Shown here: positions 47,128-59,126 of the stretch, in pieces | Numbering within the stretch: the first letter of the stretch is position 1 | Layout: each line of letters opens with the position of its first letter | Source of the DNA: Paramecium pentaurelia | Lineage: Eukaryota > Ciliophora > Oligohymenophorea > Peniculida > Parameciidae | NCBI GenBank assembly: GCA_905183005.1 | Contig: CAJJDO010000147.1 | Location: 187,521-251,520 of the forward strand | DNA length: 64,000 nt | Reading direction: 5' to 3' | Notes under the pieces: generated by a model | Told to the model about the DNA's origin: nothing | Database searches by the model: none | The model's input: the letters and a program-made list of their open reading frames with translations, nothing else | Made by a program: the position numbers and the translations under genes

Positions 47128-47685
47128 TCATCTATTGAATTCTATTAATGCAAATTAATAAAAAAGGCAAAAAATTAGGCTCGATATTATTCTTATTATT
47201 TATAGTGCATTTTCTACTTGCCAAATTAAACTAATTAAATTTAGGATTAATAAAATATATGATCTAGCTAGAAATATATTTAATTTCATTGAATGAGGAT
47301 ACCAACCTTCTTTTTTTGAATAACTATAATATGACCATGATAAAAAAATATATTCAAGCAATCTAATTTTAATAATAAAAAAGTATTACATTAAACTTTG
47401 TATGATCTAACATAGAATTGCATTTTCTTAGAAAAGAATTGCTATAGAACACCAAACTCCAAATATAAAGTTTATTAAAAACAATACAAACAATTTGTTT
47501 CTTAGTCTAATTTCAAGAATTGGATATTTGTAGTAAGCCCTTAGTATAATTCTTACATTTTAAGGTTCATCTCTTACTTCAGGTAATTATTAAATGTTTT
47601 CATTCTAAGGTTCTTAATTTACGTTTTATTATTCATTAATGGAGGATTAGCCAGTTTGTTAAGGTTCTTGATGAAAATTCTGCAT
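47128..47685 (-). CDS. hypothetical four-helix membrane protein, 176 aa
   Basis: Exons 47685-47390 and 47362-47128 are joined over a 27-nt GTA..TAG intron. The first about 60 residues are Gln/Asn/Glu-rich and hydrophilic. Four hydrophobic segments follow (for example LFVLFLINFIFGVWCSIAIL, ILLEYIFLSWSYY, SYILLILNLISLIW, IISSLIFCLFYQF). Charged residues between segments fit a polytopic membrane protein. No family is recognised. Confidence 0.65.
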
Positions 47686-48470
47686 ATTTTAATTCATATA
47701 TATATTGTAATTAAATATAACTGATATTAAATAAAATTAATATGCTTCAAAAATCAACTAATCATTCTATAGAATATTATAGAAAAGAATCTTTTTAGTG
47801 TTCTAAATCAAATAAAACTAAAAACCTTATATGTATAATTAATAATTTCATATCAAACTCTAAATTCAACTATAATTCTTGATCTTTAAAGAATGGATAA
47901 AAAAATGACAAAAATTTAAATTTAAATTTTACCTATTCATTTTCAATTAGTAACACCTATAAATCACATAAATTTAATGGAATAGAATTTAATAATGATT
48001 CAAAAATAATAATAGTAACAACATTTTAAAATCTCCATTATCATATTTTTTTGAATCTAAATGTGACTAAAGAATTGAGTTCTTTTTCAAATCGAACTAA
48101 AATTGCAATAGGTATTTGGCTATTGAATATGTTCAAGAAAAGAACCTTCTTTTAAAAAATTTGTACATTTCTTAAATTTTAATAGAATAAACAAATATTA
48201 AGATTTGGTTGTTGAATAAGTAATTAATATTAACATAGACTTGATGTAATTATATTAATTTTGAAGACTTAGATTATATAAGTCTTGAAAATTATATTAT
48301 AGATACAATAAGTATTAAGAGACTCTAGACAATAATATATCTATTTATTGAAAAAACTTTAATTATTTATTTTATGATAATTACTTTATAATATTAAGTA
48401 TAATTTTGTGTAAATTAAAAATTTCAAATTTAATATTGTACTCATATTTTTAAGATAATTTATAAATAGA
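47686..48470. other. AT-rich divergent intergenic region
   Basis: Divergent promoters are expected here, and nothing else was recognised. Confidence 0.45.
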
Positions 48471-49478
48471 ATGCCTAAATTTAGAACTTTATCAGTTGAA
48501 AAGAAATACAAAACATTTGTGGAAGAGAATTCAATAAGATTTGAAAAATATTGTTATGCTATTTCAATTAATAAAGATAATTCAATAATTTTTGTAGCTA
48601 GTGACTCTTCTATCACTTTGTTTCAATTTAAATTTACTTAATTGAAATATTTACAAAATTGTAGAAATCATAAAGATTATGTCACTACTTTAAATAATTT
48701 TAAGAACAATTCATAATTCATTTCAGGCTCAATGGATTCCAATATTGTATTGTGGTCTTTGAATCTCATGGCAAACAGAAAATATTTATAAATATTATAA
48801 GGACATACTGAAATGATTACCTGTTCAGTTGTGTTACCAAAATTTGAGAATTTTATAATATCTGGCTCTAAGGATAATAAAATTAAATTTTGGAGTATAT
48901 CATAATAAAAGTAATAATGGAGATGTGTATAAACAATAACAGATCATTAAGATTCAATTTTAGCTTTAGCAACAAATATTGAAGGAAGTAAAGTAATATC
49001 AAGTGGATAAGATAATATTATATTAGTAATTGAGCAAAATAAAGAATTGTATTGGGAAATTAGATAAAAGATACAAGTAGATTAATATGGCTATCGTCTT
49101 AATTTTATTGATGAATTCACAATTACATTCCAACCTGAAAAAAGTCCTCATATGCATATGTACAAAATGAATCAAATGGGAGATTTTTAATTAACAAAAA
49201 ATATTGATATTGCAGGAGGTGGTTAATATTGTAATTTACTTTTTCCATCTTAATACAATTCAAGTAAGCATCTCTTAATTACTAAGAATGGATGGAACTT
49301 AAATATTATAAGGCATATTAAACAAAAAGATCTTTTTTTATTACAAGAATCTATTGAATTTGCAGATTAATATGTTTATGGGATATTAAGTGATGATGGT
49401 GAATATTTAATCACATGGGATACTCAATCCTCAGAAATTTCTATTAAAAAATTCAAAAAGTTTAATGAAGAAAATTGA
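48471..49478 (+). CDS. WD40-repeat protein, 335 aa
   Basis: The gene is a single exon. WD40 blades are visible as GSMDSNIVLWSL, SGSKDNKIKFWSI, SGQDNIILVIE and the final TWDTQSSEISIKKF, with the GH positions of the preceding strands (QGHTEMIT, NHKDYVT, DHQDSILAL). It probably forms a single seven-bladed propeller that acts as a protein-binding platform. No other domain is present. Two related but broken WD40 sequences lie on the other strand at 53750-54764 and 55511-56179, so this is part of a local family. Confidence 0.8.
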
Positions 49479-50446
49479 TAATTTAATAATGTATATTTTT
49501 AGGTTATTATAATTATAGATTGCAATCATTTAAGTACTAAAATGAATTATATTGACAGAATTGTTCTCTAATTATAGATTATGATCTCTGCTAAATTTGG
49601 TTATTTCTCATTACGTTCTTTGATTTATGTTTCTGAATACATATAGTTTTAAAGAATATAACTTAATAAAATGAAGGTAAGTTATTTATTTAATAGTATA
49701 TAGCTCTTCCATCCTAAAGCACAAATAAATAATATTATATTTAAATTAAAAAATAATTCTATTAAGATTAATGAATAAATTATAGATTTAATTAAATTTA
49801 TAGAATTGGAAATAAAATTAATATACATGATGGTTTTCATTATACTAAATTTAAAGTTATCAAATCTCAAAATTAATACTCTTATTGAATACACAGGGTG
49901 AAACACTAGATTTGATAACTTTATTGTTTTTGTTGTCAAAATTTTAGGATAATAAAAATTTAAATTATTGTAACAGATTTAAAGTTGACATATTGACCAC
50001 TCAATCTTTAGAAACCTATAATTATTTAAGAGATCTAATTAATAATATTTAAAAATTATTGAAGCCAACAATACATATTCTGGACATTCATTTTTTATTT
50101 CTTGAGAATTTAAAAGTGTTTTTATAAATAATGCTATACTTTCTCTTAATAAATTAATACAAATATATTTTAATTAGTTTATTAAAATTAAAATTATTAA
50201 AGAAGATTAATTTAATTTTTGCATTTAATCAAAAAAATAGTAAATTATTAATTTTATAATCTGATTGAAATTTCTCTGATGTGGGGGATGCTGAATAAAT
50301 TGAGAGATTATTTTTCAAAAAAATATATTTAACAATATTCATGACTTTAGTAATTTATCATCTATAAAGTATGTCTTTCAAAATTTCTAAATGAAATTAT
50401 AGTTGAAATTATTAAAAGCAAAAAGAATGATTAGTTTACGATCATC
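49479..50446. other. AT-rich intergenic stretch
   Basis: No convincing gene was found on either strand. Confidence 0.4.
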
Positions 50447-51136
50447 ATGATTAATTGCTCAGTGGACAAATCAAAATTAATTAATTAGTTTATGCTTCAC
50501 AAATTTTAACATTTATTACTACCTCCTTACAATTCACAATTAAATTCAACCCTAATAAACTTAGAGGTAACTTTAAAATCAAGTAACCAAAGAAGATTTG
50601 TTGATTCACTAAATTTACTCTTTCTATTCAACGCTTTCCTAAATTCTGATAGAGAATTTAATGATTAATCATGTGTGATACATGAAAATAGAATAAATAT
50701 AATAAAGTTGATCGCCTTACTCAAAAAAGAGCTCTACCTTCCAAAAATTCATGCTTAACAAGTAGAAATTAATTGCCAAATTATAAATCTTTCTTCTGAA
50801 TAAAGACAATACATTTTTATTCTTTATGAGTCATCTTCTCTTAATTTGTTAAGAACCATTTTATTCTTACAGAATTTGATTTCAATTAATTTTTGGGCAA
50901 AGTCAAACAAGGGTTTTGATTGTTAGTTAAAATCAATCAACAACTTAAATTTACTATAGTTCATCCTATCACTTGACTAAAGCATATAAATCATTTGCTT
51001 TGATAAGAAATAATCAAATCCTAAAATTAATTAGGAATTCCAATATTCCTTATTTCAAATTAAAATCAAAATATATTAAAATTTATTAATATTTTCAAAT
51101 AATATATAATAATTTCTGATTAATTAAATATTATGA
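50447..51136 (+). CDS. possible hypothetical protein, 229 aa
   Basis: A 229-codon frame without TGA (TAA and TAG read as Gln) runs from ATG at 50447 to TGA at 51134-51136. GC content is a little higher than in the flanks up to about 51000. The product is Leu/Ile/Asn/Ser-rich, with stretches such as LKSSNQRRFVDSLNLLFLFN. No motif is recognised. An open frame of this length is suggestive but not decisive in such DNA, and introns may be missing from the model. Confidence 0.4.
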
Positions 51137-51988
51137 ACATTTAAGCCTATAATAAATTCGAATAAAAATTTCATAGTAACAAACAGTAAATAAATTTTAT
51201 CAAAATTATTTACTTAATTGAGGGATTAACATTGAATAAGTTTCCCCCTAATATCATAATGTATACATATAATACAAATTTTAGAACTATTTTTAATGAA
51301 CATAAAGGAATTATTTATTGACTTCAAAAAGTTAAGTAACCTGACAGATTGAAACTTTATTGAATTTATCTAATTCCAAATTTGATCTATTGTTATTTGA
51401 AAAATCAATATTTTTAAATATAATTTGAAAAATCAATATTTTTAAATATAATTAATAGATATCCATAACTAATAAATGGTTATTCAAAATAAACATTCTT
51501 ACTTCAACTTACTATTCTATATTTTCATTATCTTCAATATAATTTTAATAAAAATAGCTTAAATAACTAATTTTTTTGATTTTATATTTTAAGAGATTTT
51601 TAGTTGTTAATATTTCGATATACTCCATATTGTTTAGCCACACTATTGAAATATAAAAATTTTCATTCTTGAAATGGATCTCTTATTCTTAATAATAATA
51701 CTGTACAAATATATAATTATTTATCTAATTATAATAAATTTAATGTAGAAAAAGATAAATCAGATAATAATAGTAAGCGTTTAAATAATACGAAGCCAAT
51801 AATGGCATCAGTATTTTTTGTAAAGTTTTCAAATTCTCATTTCTAATAAATATTGTTTTCATACTGAATTTGCTTATTTCCCTTTAATAATATAAATATT
51901 TTATATGGTTTAAATAGAATCAATAATTTATCCTTTAAAATGAAATAGATTATAAATTTGATAATATATAATTATTATATAATTTATA
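51137..51988. other. AT-rich intergenic stretch
   Basis: It contains the 28-bp tandem duplication at 51395-51450 and otherwise nothing recognised. Confidence 0.45.
51395..51450. repeat. 28-bp tandem duplication
   Basis: Two perfect adjacent copies of a 28-bp unit beginning ATTTGAAAAATCAAT lie in non-coding DNA. Confidence 0.9.
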
Positions 51989-52775
51989 ATGCAAAATACT
52001 ATCAAAACTATTGTTCAGCCATATAATCAAAATTTAGATTTAGAAGTTGAATAATCTATTTCAGTTAAGGAATTATTTGAATACATAAAGACCTTTTTGA
52101 AGTATTGTTATGTTACCTAAATAGAATTAATAATGATGCAAAACATTGGACATGTTATTCTAAATTAGAATGCAAGTATTTAGATGTAAACAGTTAAATA
52201 AGAATTGTCTAAAATAATAGGTTAATCATCAATACTTAACCTTTTTCAAATAGTCAAACTGGAGTGCAAACGAATGAAAATTAAGAATAATTTTCATAAT
52301 AAACAGTATATAACAACAATCTAATTCAAGATTAATAATCAATTAATAATCAACAAATTACAACTACATAATAATAATTCAACAATGAAGATTAATAAAG
52401 TAATAAGGAATAGTAAAAAATAGACTCAAATTAATAAAATTCAATTCCAAATAAAAATGACAAAAACTAAGAATAATTAAAAGATCATTTGCGGATTTTA
52501 TTTGAAATATAAGATGGAAATAACAAAAGACTTTTCTCATCAATATACCATAAATCTACTTTATTATATAAATTACAAGATGAAGTGCTTTAATATTTAG
52601 GAATACCAAAGTATTAATTTTTTTTATCATTAGGGATGCAGCTACTTGTGATTTTTTCATTTTTAATTTTATCTAAAAACCTTATCATTACAACTTAACA
52701 CTAGAATAGCTCTAGCTTAAGGACAATATGTGCTTACCAGTTCGATTGAGATGGTATGGAGGCAGTGTTTACTGA
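51989..52775 (+). CDS. hypothetical Q/N-rich protein with two folded ends, 246 aa
   Basis: Exons 51989-52101, 52125-52610 and 52634-52775 are joined over two 23-nt introns. Residues 1-80 and about 160-246 look folded, and the middle (about 85-155) is Gln/Asn-rich and disordered. The C-terminal part (LRILFEIQDGNNKRLF, then KLQDEVLQYLGIP, then NMCLPVRLRWYGG) has the strand-helix-strand rhythm of a ubiquitin-like fold, but no family motif is certain. No signal peptide or membrane segment is seen. Both introns are forced by frame. Confidence 0.65.
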
Positions 52776-53749
52776 AATATAATAAACTTTAAATTAAATA
52801 TTGATTAATACATTATTAGTTTAATATGAGAATACTAAATTTATAAGATTTGCATTTCTTCTATTTAATAATCAAGTTAATCTTAAATAATAATAATAAA
52901 AAAGGAATCATTTAAATATCAATATTCTAAAGAACAAAGACTAAAAAGAAGGATAGTATTTGAAAGCTAATATATTCCTATGAGAATTGAAAAATACAAA
53001 AAATTCATTTTGAAGTTTGAATAAATGTTTATATTTTGGAAACTGATAATCGAAAACTCAATGATTTAACAATAACAATAAATCAATAGTATAATATATT
53101 TACTTATTGAGATTAATTTGATTTTGCAAAAACCTTCTTTTTTGTAAATTATTTATTTATTATTTAATTAGAATGATTTGAGTATTAATATTTATAAATA
53201 AAAGTTTATAATAATTAAATTTATCTGGAATTTAAAAAAAAAAAGACCATCCAAATTAGTAAAATATAAAAAATAAAGTAATAAGATCTCTTCAAAATCA
53301 ATAAATTTATCGCTTTGAAATAATTGTTTATGGAGTTCAAATGATTTAATTAATCAGTCTTAAGATTTTAGAAGTTCAAGATCATTATCAATATAAAATA
53401 AATTAAAACTTAACTGAAACTCATCATCATTAATGATTTAATGAAAAAAGATACAATACATTTAAAATTATGAAATAAAAGATAATGGGATTGGAACTGA
53501 AAATGCATTTAATATATGGTAGTTGCCTAATCTAATGCAAAATTTAATCCTTAAAAAATTAAAAAACATATTCCTTGATTAAATCTTCAAGATTTCAAAA
53601 TGATGATTCATTTTCTTTTATTCTTTTTTATTATTTCAAAAATTCAGAGATAATATTAAATCAAGAATTTAATTATAAAATGATTGTATTACTCAACAAA
53701 AGATGAAATCTTAAAATACAGAATTAAATGATATAAATTATGTATAATT
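52776..53749. other. AT-rich stretch with weak open frames
   Basis: A frame near 52880-53060 reads KYQYSKEQRLKRRIVFESQY and may be a relic, but it lacks a start and a motif. Otherwise nothing was recognised. Confidence 0.35.
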
Positions 53750-54764
53750 TCATTATATTTATTTAAATTCAAATATCTTTATTAGATTTCCTCTGGTTAT
53801 AAAAATATATTTTAAATCTTAACTTAATTCTAAATTTTAAAATTTCCCATCAAACTTTATTGTTTGAATCATAGTAAATTTTGCTTAATCTTGAATCTTG
53901 ATGAATTTAATGCATTTATGACTATAACCTGCAATTATAGATTAGAATTAACAAAATATTAATTTTCTACTTGTAGAATATTGATTATTATAAAAATTAG
54001 ATGTTTAAATCCATTCTTTTCCAGTGTATTATTATTTTTGCTTTTAAAATAATCCATTTTTGTTTTACTTATAAAATTCTATAATATCATTCTAATACTC
54101 AAATAAAATATCTACAATCTTTAATCCTATTGTATTTGCAATGAATATATCATCTTAGAGAAAACAGATATTTTCTCTAATATTAAAGCCAACTTCAATA
54201 CATTGTTTCTGCCTCCATATATTTGATATTTATAATTCATATATATGGATAAAATAACGATAAGAGGGTTATACTACACTAATTAATATTGACTCAGAGG
54301 GATTTAAGTTAATTGAATGAACATGCCCTTCAACTGTGATAATCTATTTAATTTTCCATATACTATTATATTCCCAAATAGTTATATGATTGATTCCTCC
54401 AGAAATAATAAGATCTTCTTTATGATTCATTTATAAACATTAATATATTGTTTAATTACAATAAGGATTCTTTAATTTCATTAAGTATTTACAAGTATTA
54501 AGTTAATCTAATGATTTAATGAGTATTCCTTAATTTTATTCATTCAAAATGAAAATAAAGAATTTAGTTTACTTCAAATTTAATGTTAAGATCTGAAATA
54601 AATTTAATTAAGCCTGCTTTAAATTAGAAAAATTGTATCTTATTAATATTTTGAATCTAAATCTATACTAATAACATAGAGGATTTTTGATTTATCTAAA
54701 TTGATTATATATTTTGAGTAGAAATTAAATTATATTCTTAAACCTTTTAGATGTTGTATCTCAT
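53750..54764 (-). pseudogene. WD40 gene with a frame break
   Basis: From ATG at 54430 to TGA at 53750-53752 an unbroken frame reads WD40-like sequence (EDLIISGGINHITIWEYN, GHVHSINLNPSESILIS, YIFITRGNLIKIFEF). It continues upstream as NEQNQGILIKSLDQLNTCKY. Near 54585 the coherent sequence jumps to another frame (GLIKFISDL) that leads back to ATG at 54764, and no standard intron spans the jump. It could be a pseudogene, a sequencing indel, or an unrecognised splice. Confidence 0.5.
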
Positions 54765-55510
54765 TGATATTCCTCCCATTTATTTAATTTTATATAAATT
54801 AAAAAAATTATTGTATTTGGTTAGAAGTTCATTACTAATTTTGTAAAATAATTAGATCTTCATTAAAATTGAAGTATAAATTAATAGCAGACCTTTGTAG
54901 TTTTTAAATACAAATATGAGAATTAAAAATTAAATATATTATTTTAATATAATTGAGCCATTTTATGAATATCAATTAATCCCCAAAAATGGTTTAAATA
55001 ATAATAATTAACATTATCTTTCTAAACAGGAAGGATGATATCCTAATTAATTGATAAAAAGGAAATAAAAAAATAATTTTATGAGAGAGTAATAAGATAT
55101 TCACCCTAAAATAAAACCATAATTTATGATATAATAAATATAGGTTGTAGTTGATTCAACATAAAAGTTTCTTTTTTACATCAAATAAATAGTAGATAGA
55201 TTATAAGAAGAAATAAGAAATTATTAACTGTAGTAATATCTATTAATGTAGACACTTTTTTACACCAAATATATTTTCCTAATATAAATAGATACTCTTG
55301 GTTGCTGAAGTTTATAATCTTTATAATAATATTATGGTTGTTCTTAAAAATACAAATAAAGAAATAGTTATTAAAATAATTAGAAAATCCTTTTTTTATA
55401 TTTTTTAAATACATGAAGATTTCTAAGAATATTCCATAATTAATATTTAATAATTTCAACCAAAAGAAATTAACTATCTGCAGCTTCATTAATAGATGAT
55501 CTATAGTAAT
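54765..55510. other. AT-rich intergenic stretch
   Basis: Nothing was supported on either strand. Confidence 0.4.
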
Positions 55511-56179
55511 TCATTTATAAATACCATATATATAAATATAAGATGATTTTATAGATTGACATAAAAATATTATTATGTATTATTATTTATATTATAATTC
55601 ATATAATGAATATTCTGCTTTATGATTATCCAAAAATAATAACTATTTCCCATCATCTGTTTTAGTTCCAAAGATCCATTGATTATTTGATTAAATATAT
55701 TATTTTTTTGTTCTAACAATTAATACATTTTAATCTTTAAAATATAGTATAAGGAATAAAGCACATCCAAGATTTTAACTAGAATATTCTATTATCAATA
55801 TTTTCATGAAATATATACCATCTTAATAATCAAATTCACAAATACAATTTATATCTTTACTAGAAGGTATCCATATAAATTTATCATTAGTAATAAATTT
55901 TATATGACAAACAGAACAATTTAACACTTAATTAAATACTTTTCTAAAATAAAATTTAATTTCTTATCCAAATTTCCATATTATAATTTATTAATCATCT
56001 CCACTAGTAATCAATATATTTTCAGATTCATTTAAACTCATAGCACATATACAATTAGTATGTTTTTCTTGTTAATATATAAATGTTAATTCATTTTTAT
56101 TACAATCTACTTTCCAAACTATTATTTTTTAATCTTCTCCTGCTGAATATAATAAATGATTTTCATTATTAAGTATCAT
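55511..56179 (-). CDS. WD40-repeat protein, probably 5'-truncated
   Basis: An unbroken frame of 222 aa runs from ATG at 56179 and reads LLYSAGEDQKIIVWKVD and then LITSGDDQQIIIWKFG, two clear WD40 blades, followed by degenerate blades and NQWIFGTKTDDGKQLLFLDN. The same frame extends upstream without ATG (HYKQHKGLRYIDVWIGT) until TGA at about 56230. A full propeller would need more N-terminal sequence, so it is probably a truncated relative of the WD40 gene at 48471-49478. A possible 30-nt intron near 55800-55830 cannot be judged because it is a multiple of three. Confidence 0.5.
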
Positions 56180-56841
56180 AGTTCCTATCCATACATCTAT
56201 ATATCTTAAACCTTTGTGTTGTTTATAATGCAATGATCAAAAAAATAAAAAATAACATATGTCTAATTAAATTATTTAATACATAAGTTAATTAAATTAA
56301 TAAATTATAATTTAATAATATTTAGATTGTCTTAATATGCTATTCATAAATTTAAGATTTATTACAGAAATCTTTGTGGGTAGCAGGCAATAAATAAATA
56401 TTAACATATATTATGATTATTGATTATTCTTTAATCTTCCGAAAAAGATGAAAATAAAAATAACTATTACTTTAAAAAATAAATCATATAGTTTACTAGA
56501 AATGGTTAGTTAACAGGGAATTGGGATAGAATTATCAGACATGTTTATTTTTCTTATTAGAATAAAAAATTAATAAAAAAATGGAATATGGTTAGAAATT
56601 TTAGGAAATACCAAACCAAAAGAAATCAAGTATTATGATTTATATAATTATTAAAATTGATTATTCATATTAATAATTTTTGGTCTGGATTTTTTTCAAT
56701 ATTTTGGGAAAGTTTGATTATATTTATGAAAAATTTTAATTTAATTAATTTATATACTCAATAATTCATTTTTAATCAACAATTATTAATTTAAGATAGC
56801 TTGGGGTTCACTTAATTCTTATTTAATAGATACTTACTAAA
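56180..56841. other. AT-rich intergenic stretch
   Basis: Nothing was recognised. From 56317 on it belongs to the left copy of direct repeat 3. Confidence 0.45.
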
Positions 56842-57431
56842 TCATAATTATATATATTACTAATTTGAGACTTAGGATTCTTCATCAGTAAAAAATTTGT
56901 GACTTAAGCAATCATCTATATTTAATCTCCTGATTGGATCAATGTCTAACATTTATGTGACTAAATCTACTGCTTAGTCATTTAATCCTTATTTTTTTAA
57001 TTCAATGCAAGCAATTTAAGGATCAAAATGTCTCTAAATCTGTTTACAATTCAACAATTCATAAAATACTACTCCTGCACTATAAATATCACACTTATTT
57101 GTATGAATAAAATGATTAACAACTTCAGGTGCCGCATAACATTTTTTTCCACAAAATCTAGTAAACTATTCACCAAAAACAGAAAGAGTAAAATTAGCAA
57201 TCTTAATTTAAATCTCATCAAAATTAGTAACTATAATATTTTCTGGTTAGATATCTCTATGCATAATTCCATTAGAATGAAGATGATCCAAACCTGAAGT
57301 GTATATAAAAATATTTTACCATTTAATAATTATTCCATAATTTTCCTTACTATGTTCAATGGGATATGATTCCTAAATTTATTAAAAATATTTTTCAAAG
57401 TTCCTTATTTATAATAATCCAAAGAAATAAA
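56317..57431. repeat. direct repeat 3, left copy (contig end)
   Basis: These 1115 bp match 57433-58547, with the N at 57432 between them. It is most likely an unmerged contig overlap. Confidence 0.9.
56842..57431 (-). other. C-terminal part of the pseudokinase gene, duplicate copy
   Basis: It is identical to the 3' half of the complete gene at 57958-59126, with exon parts 57431-57320 and 57293-56842 and the 26-nt intron between them. It is cut at the N and is probably the true gene end shown twice. Confidence 0.8.
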
Positions 57432-57432
57432 N
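57432..57432. other. assembly gap base N
   Basis: A single N lies between two exact copies of a 1115-bp block. Confidence 0.95.
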
Positions 57433-58547
57433 AATATTTAGATTGTCTTAATATGCTATTCATAAATTTAAGATTTATTACAGAAATCTTTGTGGGTAGC
57501 AGGCAATAAATAAATATTAACATATATTATGATTATTGATTATTCTTTAATCTTCCGAAAAAGATGAAAATAAAAATAACTATTACTTTAAAAAATAAAT
57601 CATATAGTTTACTAGAAATGGTTAGTTAACAGGGAATTGGGATAGAATTATCAGACATGTTTATTTTTCTTATTAGAATAAAAAATTAATAAAAAAATGG
57701 AATATGGTTAGAAATTTTAGGAAATACCAAACCAAAAGAAATCAAGTATTATGATTTATATAATTATTAAAATTGATTATTCATATTAATAATTTTTGGT
57801 CTGGATTTTTTTCAATATTTTGGGAAAGTTTGATTATATTTATGAAAAATTTTAATTTAATTAATTTATATACTCAATAATTCATTTTTAATCAACAATT
57901 ATTAATTTAAGATAGCTTGGGGTTCACTTAATTCTTATTTAATAGATACTTACTAAATCATAATTATATATATTACTAATTTGAGACTTAGGATTCTTCA
58001 TCAGTAAAAAATTTGTGACTTAAGCAATCATCTATATTTAATCTCCTGATTGGATCAATGTCTAACATTTATGTGACTAAATCTACTGCTTAGTCATTTA
58101 ATCCTTATTTTTTTAATTCAATGCAAGCAATTTAAGGATCAAAATGTCTCTAAATCTGTTTACAATTCAACAATTCATAAAATACTACTCCTGCACTATA
58201 AATATCACACTTATTTGTATGAATAAAATGATTAACAACTTCAGGTGCCGCATAACATTTTTTTCCACAAAATCTAGTAAACTATTCACCAAAAACAGAA
58301 AGAGTAAAATTAGCAATCTTAATTTAAATCTCATCAAAATTAGTAACTATAATATTTTCTGGTTAGATATCTCTATGCATAATTCCATTAGAATGAAGAT
58401 GATCCAAACCTGAAGTGTATATAAAAATATTTTACCATTTAATAATTATTCCATAATTTTCCTTACTATGTTCAATGGGATATGATTCCTAAATTTATTA
58501 AAAATATTTTTCAAAGTTCCTTATTTATAATAATCCAAAGAAATAAA
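57433..58547. repeat. direct repeat 3, right copy
   Basis: This is the right-hand copy of 56317-57431. Unique sequence follows from 58548. Confidence 0.9.
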
Positions 58548-59126
58548 TTATTTCCTATCTTCAACATAATGAGAATTATATTAAAGTATATTAGGATGAG
58601 GATTCTTTTTGAGAAAGACTTAAATCTTAAATTCATCACCAGGCACCTATATTTTCTCATAAATTCTCTTCAATAATTATTTTTATTTCGTAATTCTATC
58701 CTTCACAAGAATACTCTAATCATAATCAAAATACACTTTATACATTTATCTCAAAGAATGTTGGTTATTCAGCAATAAAATCATATATATCTTACCAATT
58801 GTTAGTAAAGGGAATTATATTTTTTATATACTCCTAAAAACATCTCAATTCATCTTATTCTTATCCAACTACAATAATTCTAGATTACTTTCTAAACACT
58901 TTAAACCCATTAATGAAATCATTAAACCTAAAAAATAATTATTTTTTAACTAATTATAACACCACTATATAGCTAAATCTGGTAAATCTAACCTGCAGGA
59001 TATCACTTCGAATTTATTTTCATCATTCATCGCTCTAATCTACAACTCATTATTTTTTATTATAATTGCCGGGTAATAAGGACTTTAATTATAATATTAT
59101 ACCAATCCAACGACGTAAGAGATCAT
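57958..59126 (-). CDS. protein-kinase-fold pseudokinase with N-terminal PH-like region
   Basis: Exons 59126-58951, 58927-58744, 58715-58436 and 58409-57958 give 363 aa. The introns are 23 (GTT..TAG), 28 and 26 nt (ending CAG). Residues about 1-100 read like a PH-type lipid-binding domain, as in many Paramecium kinases. The kinase fold follows: KNPHPNILQYNSHYVED, LNGLDHLHSNGIMHRDIQPE, KIANFTLSVFG, YAAPEV, CDIYSAGVVFYELL, LDIDPIRRL. Key catalytic residues are changed: the HRDxK lysine is Gln (HRDIQPEN, coded TAA), and the DFG motif is NFT. No glycine loop is seen. It should not phosphorylate normally, so a scaffold or regulatory role is likely. Confidence 0.8.

Noticed and set aside
57028..58676. 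Open frames on the plus strand at 57028-57297, 58144-58413 and 58482-58676
   Set aside because: They are antisense to the pseudokinase gene; the first two are the same sequence in the duplicated block.
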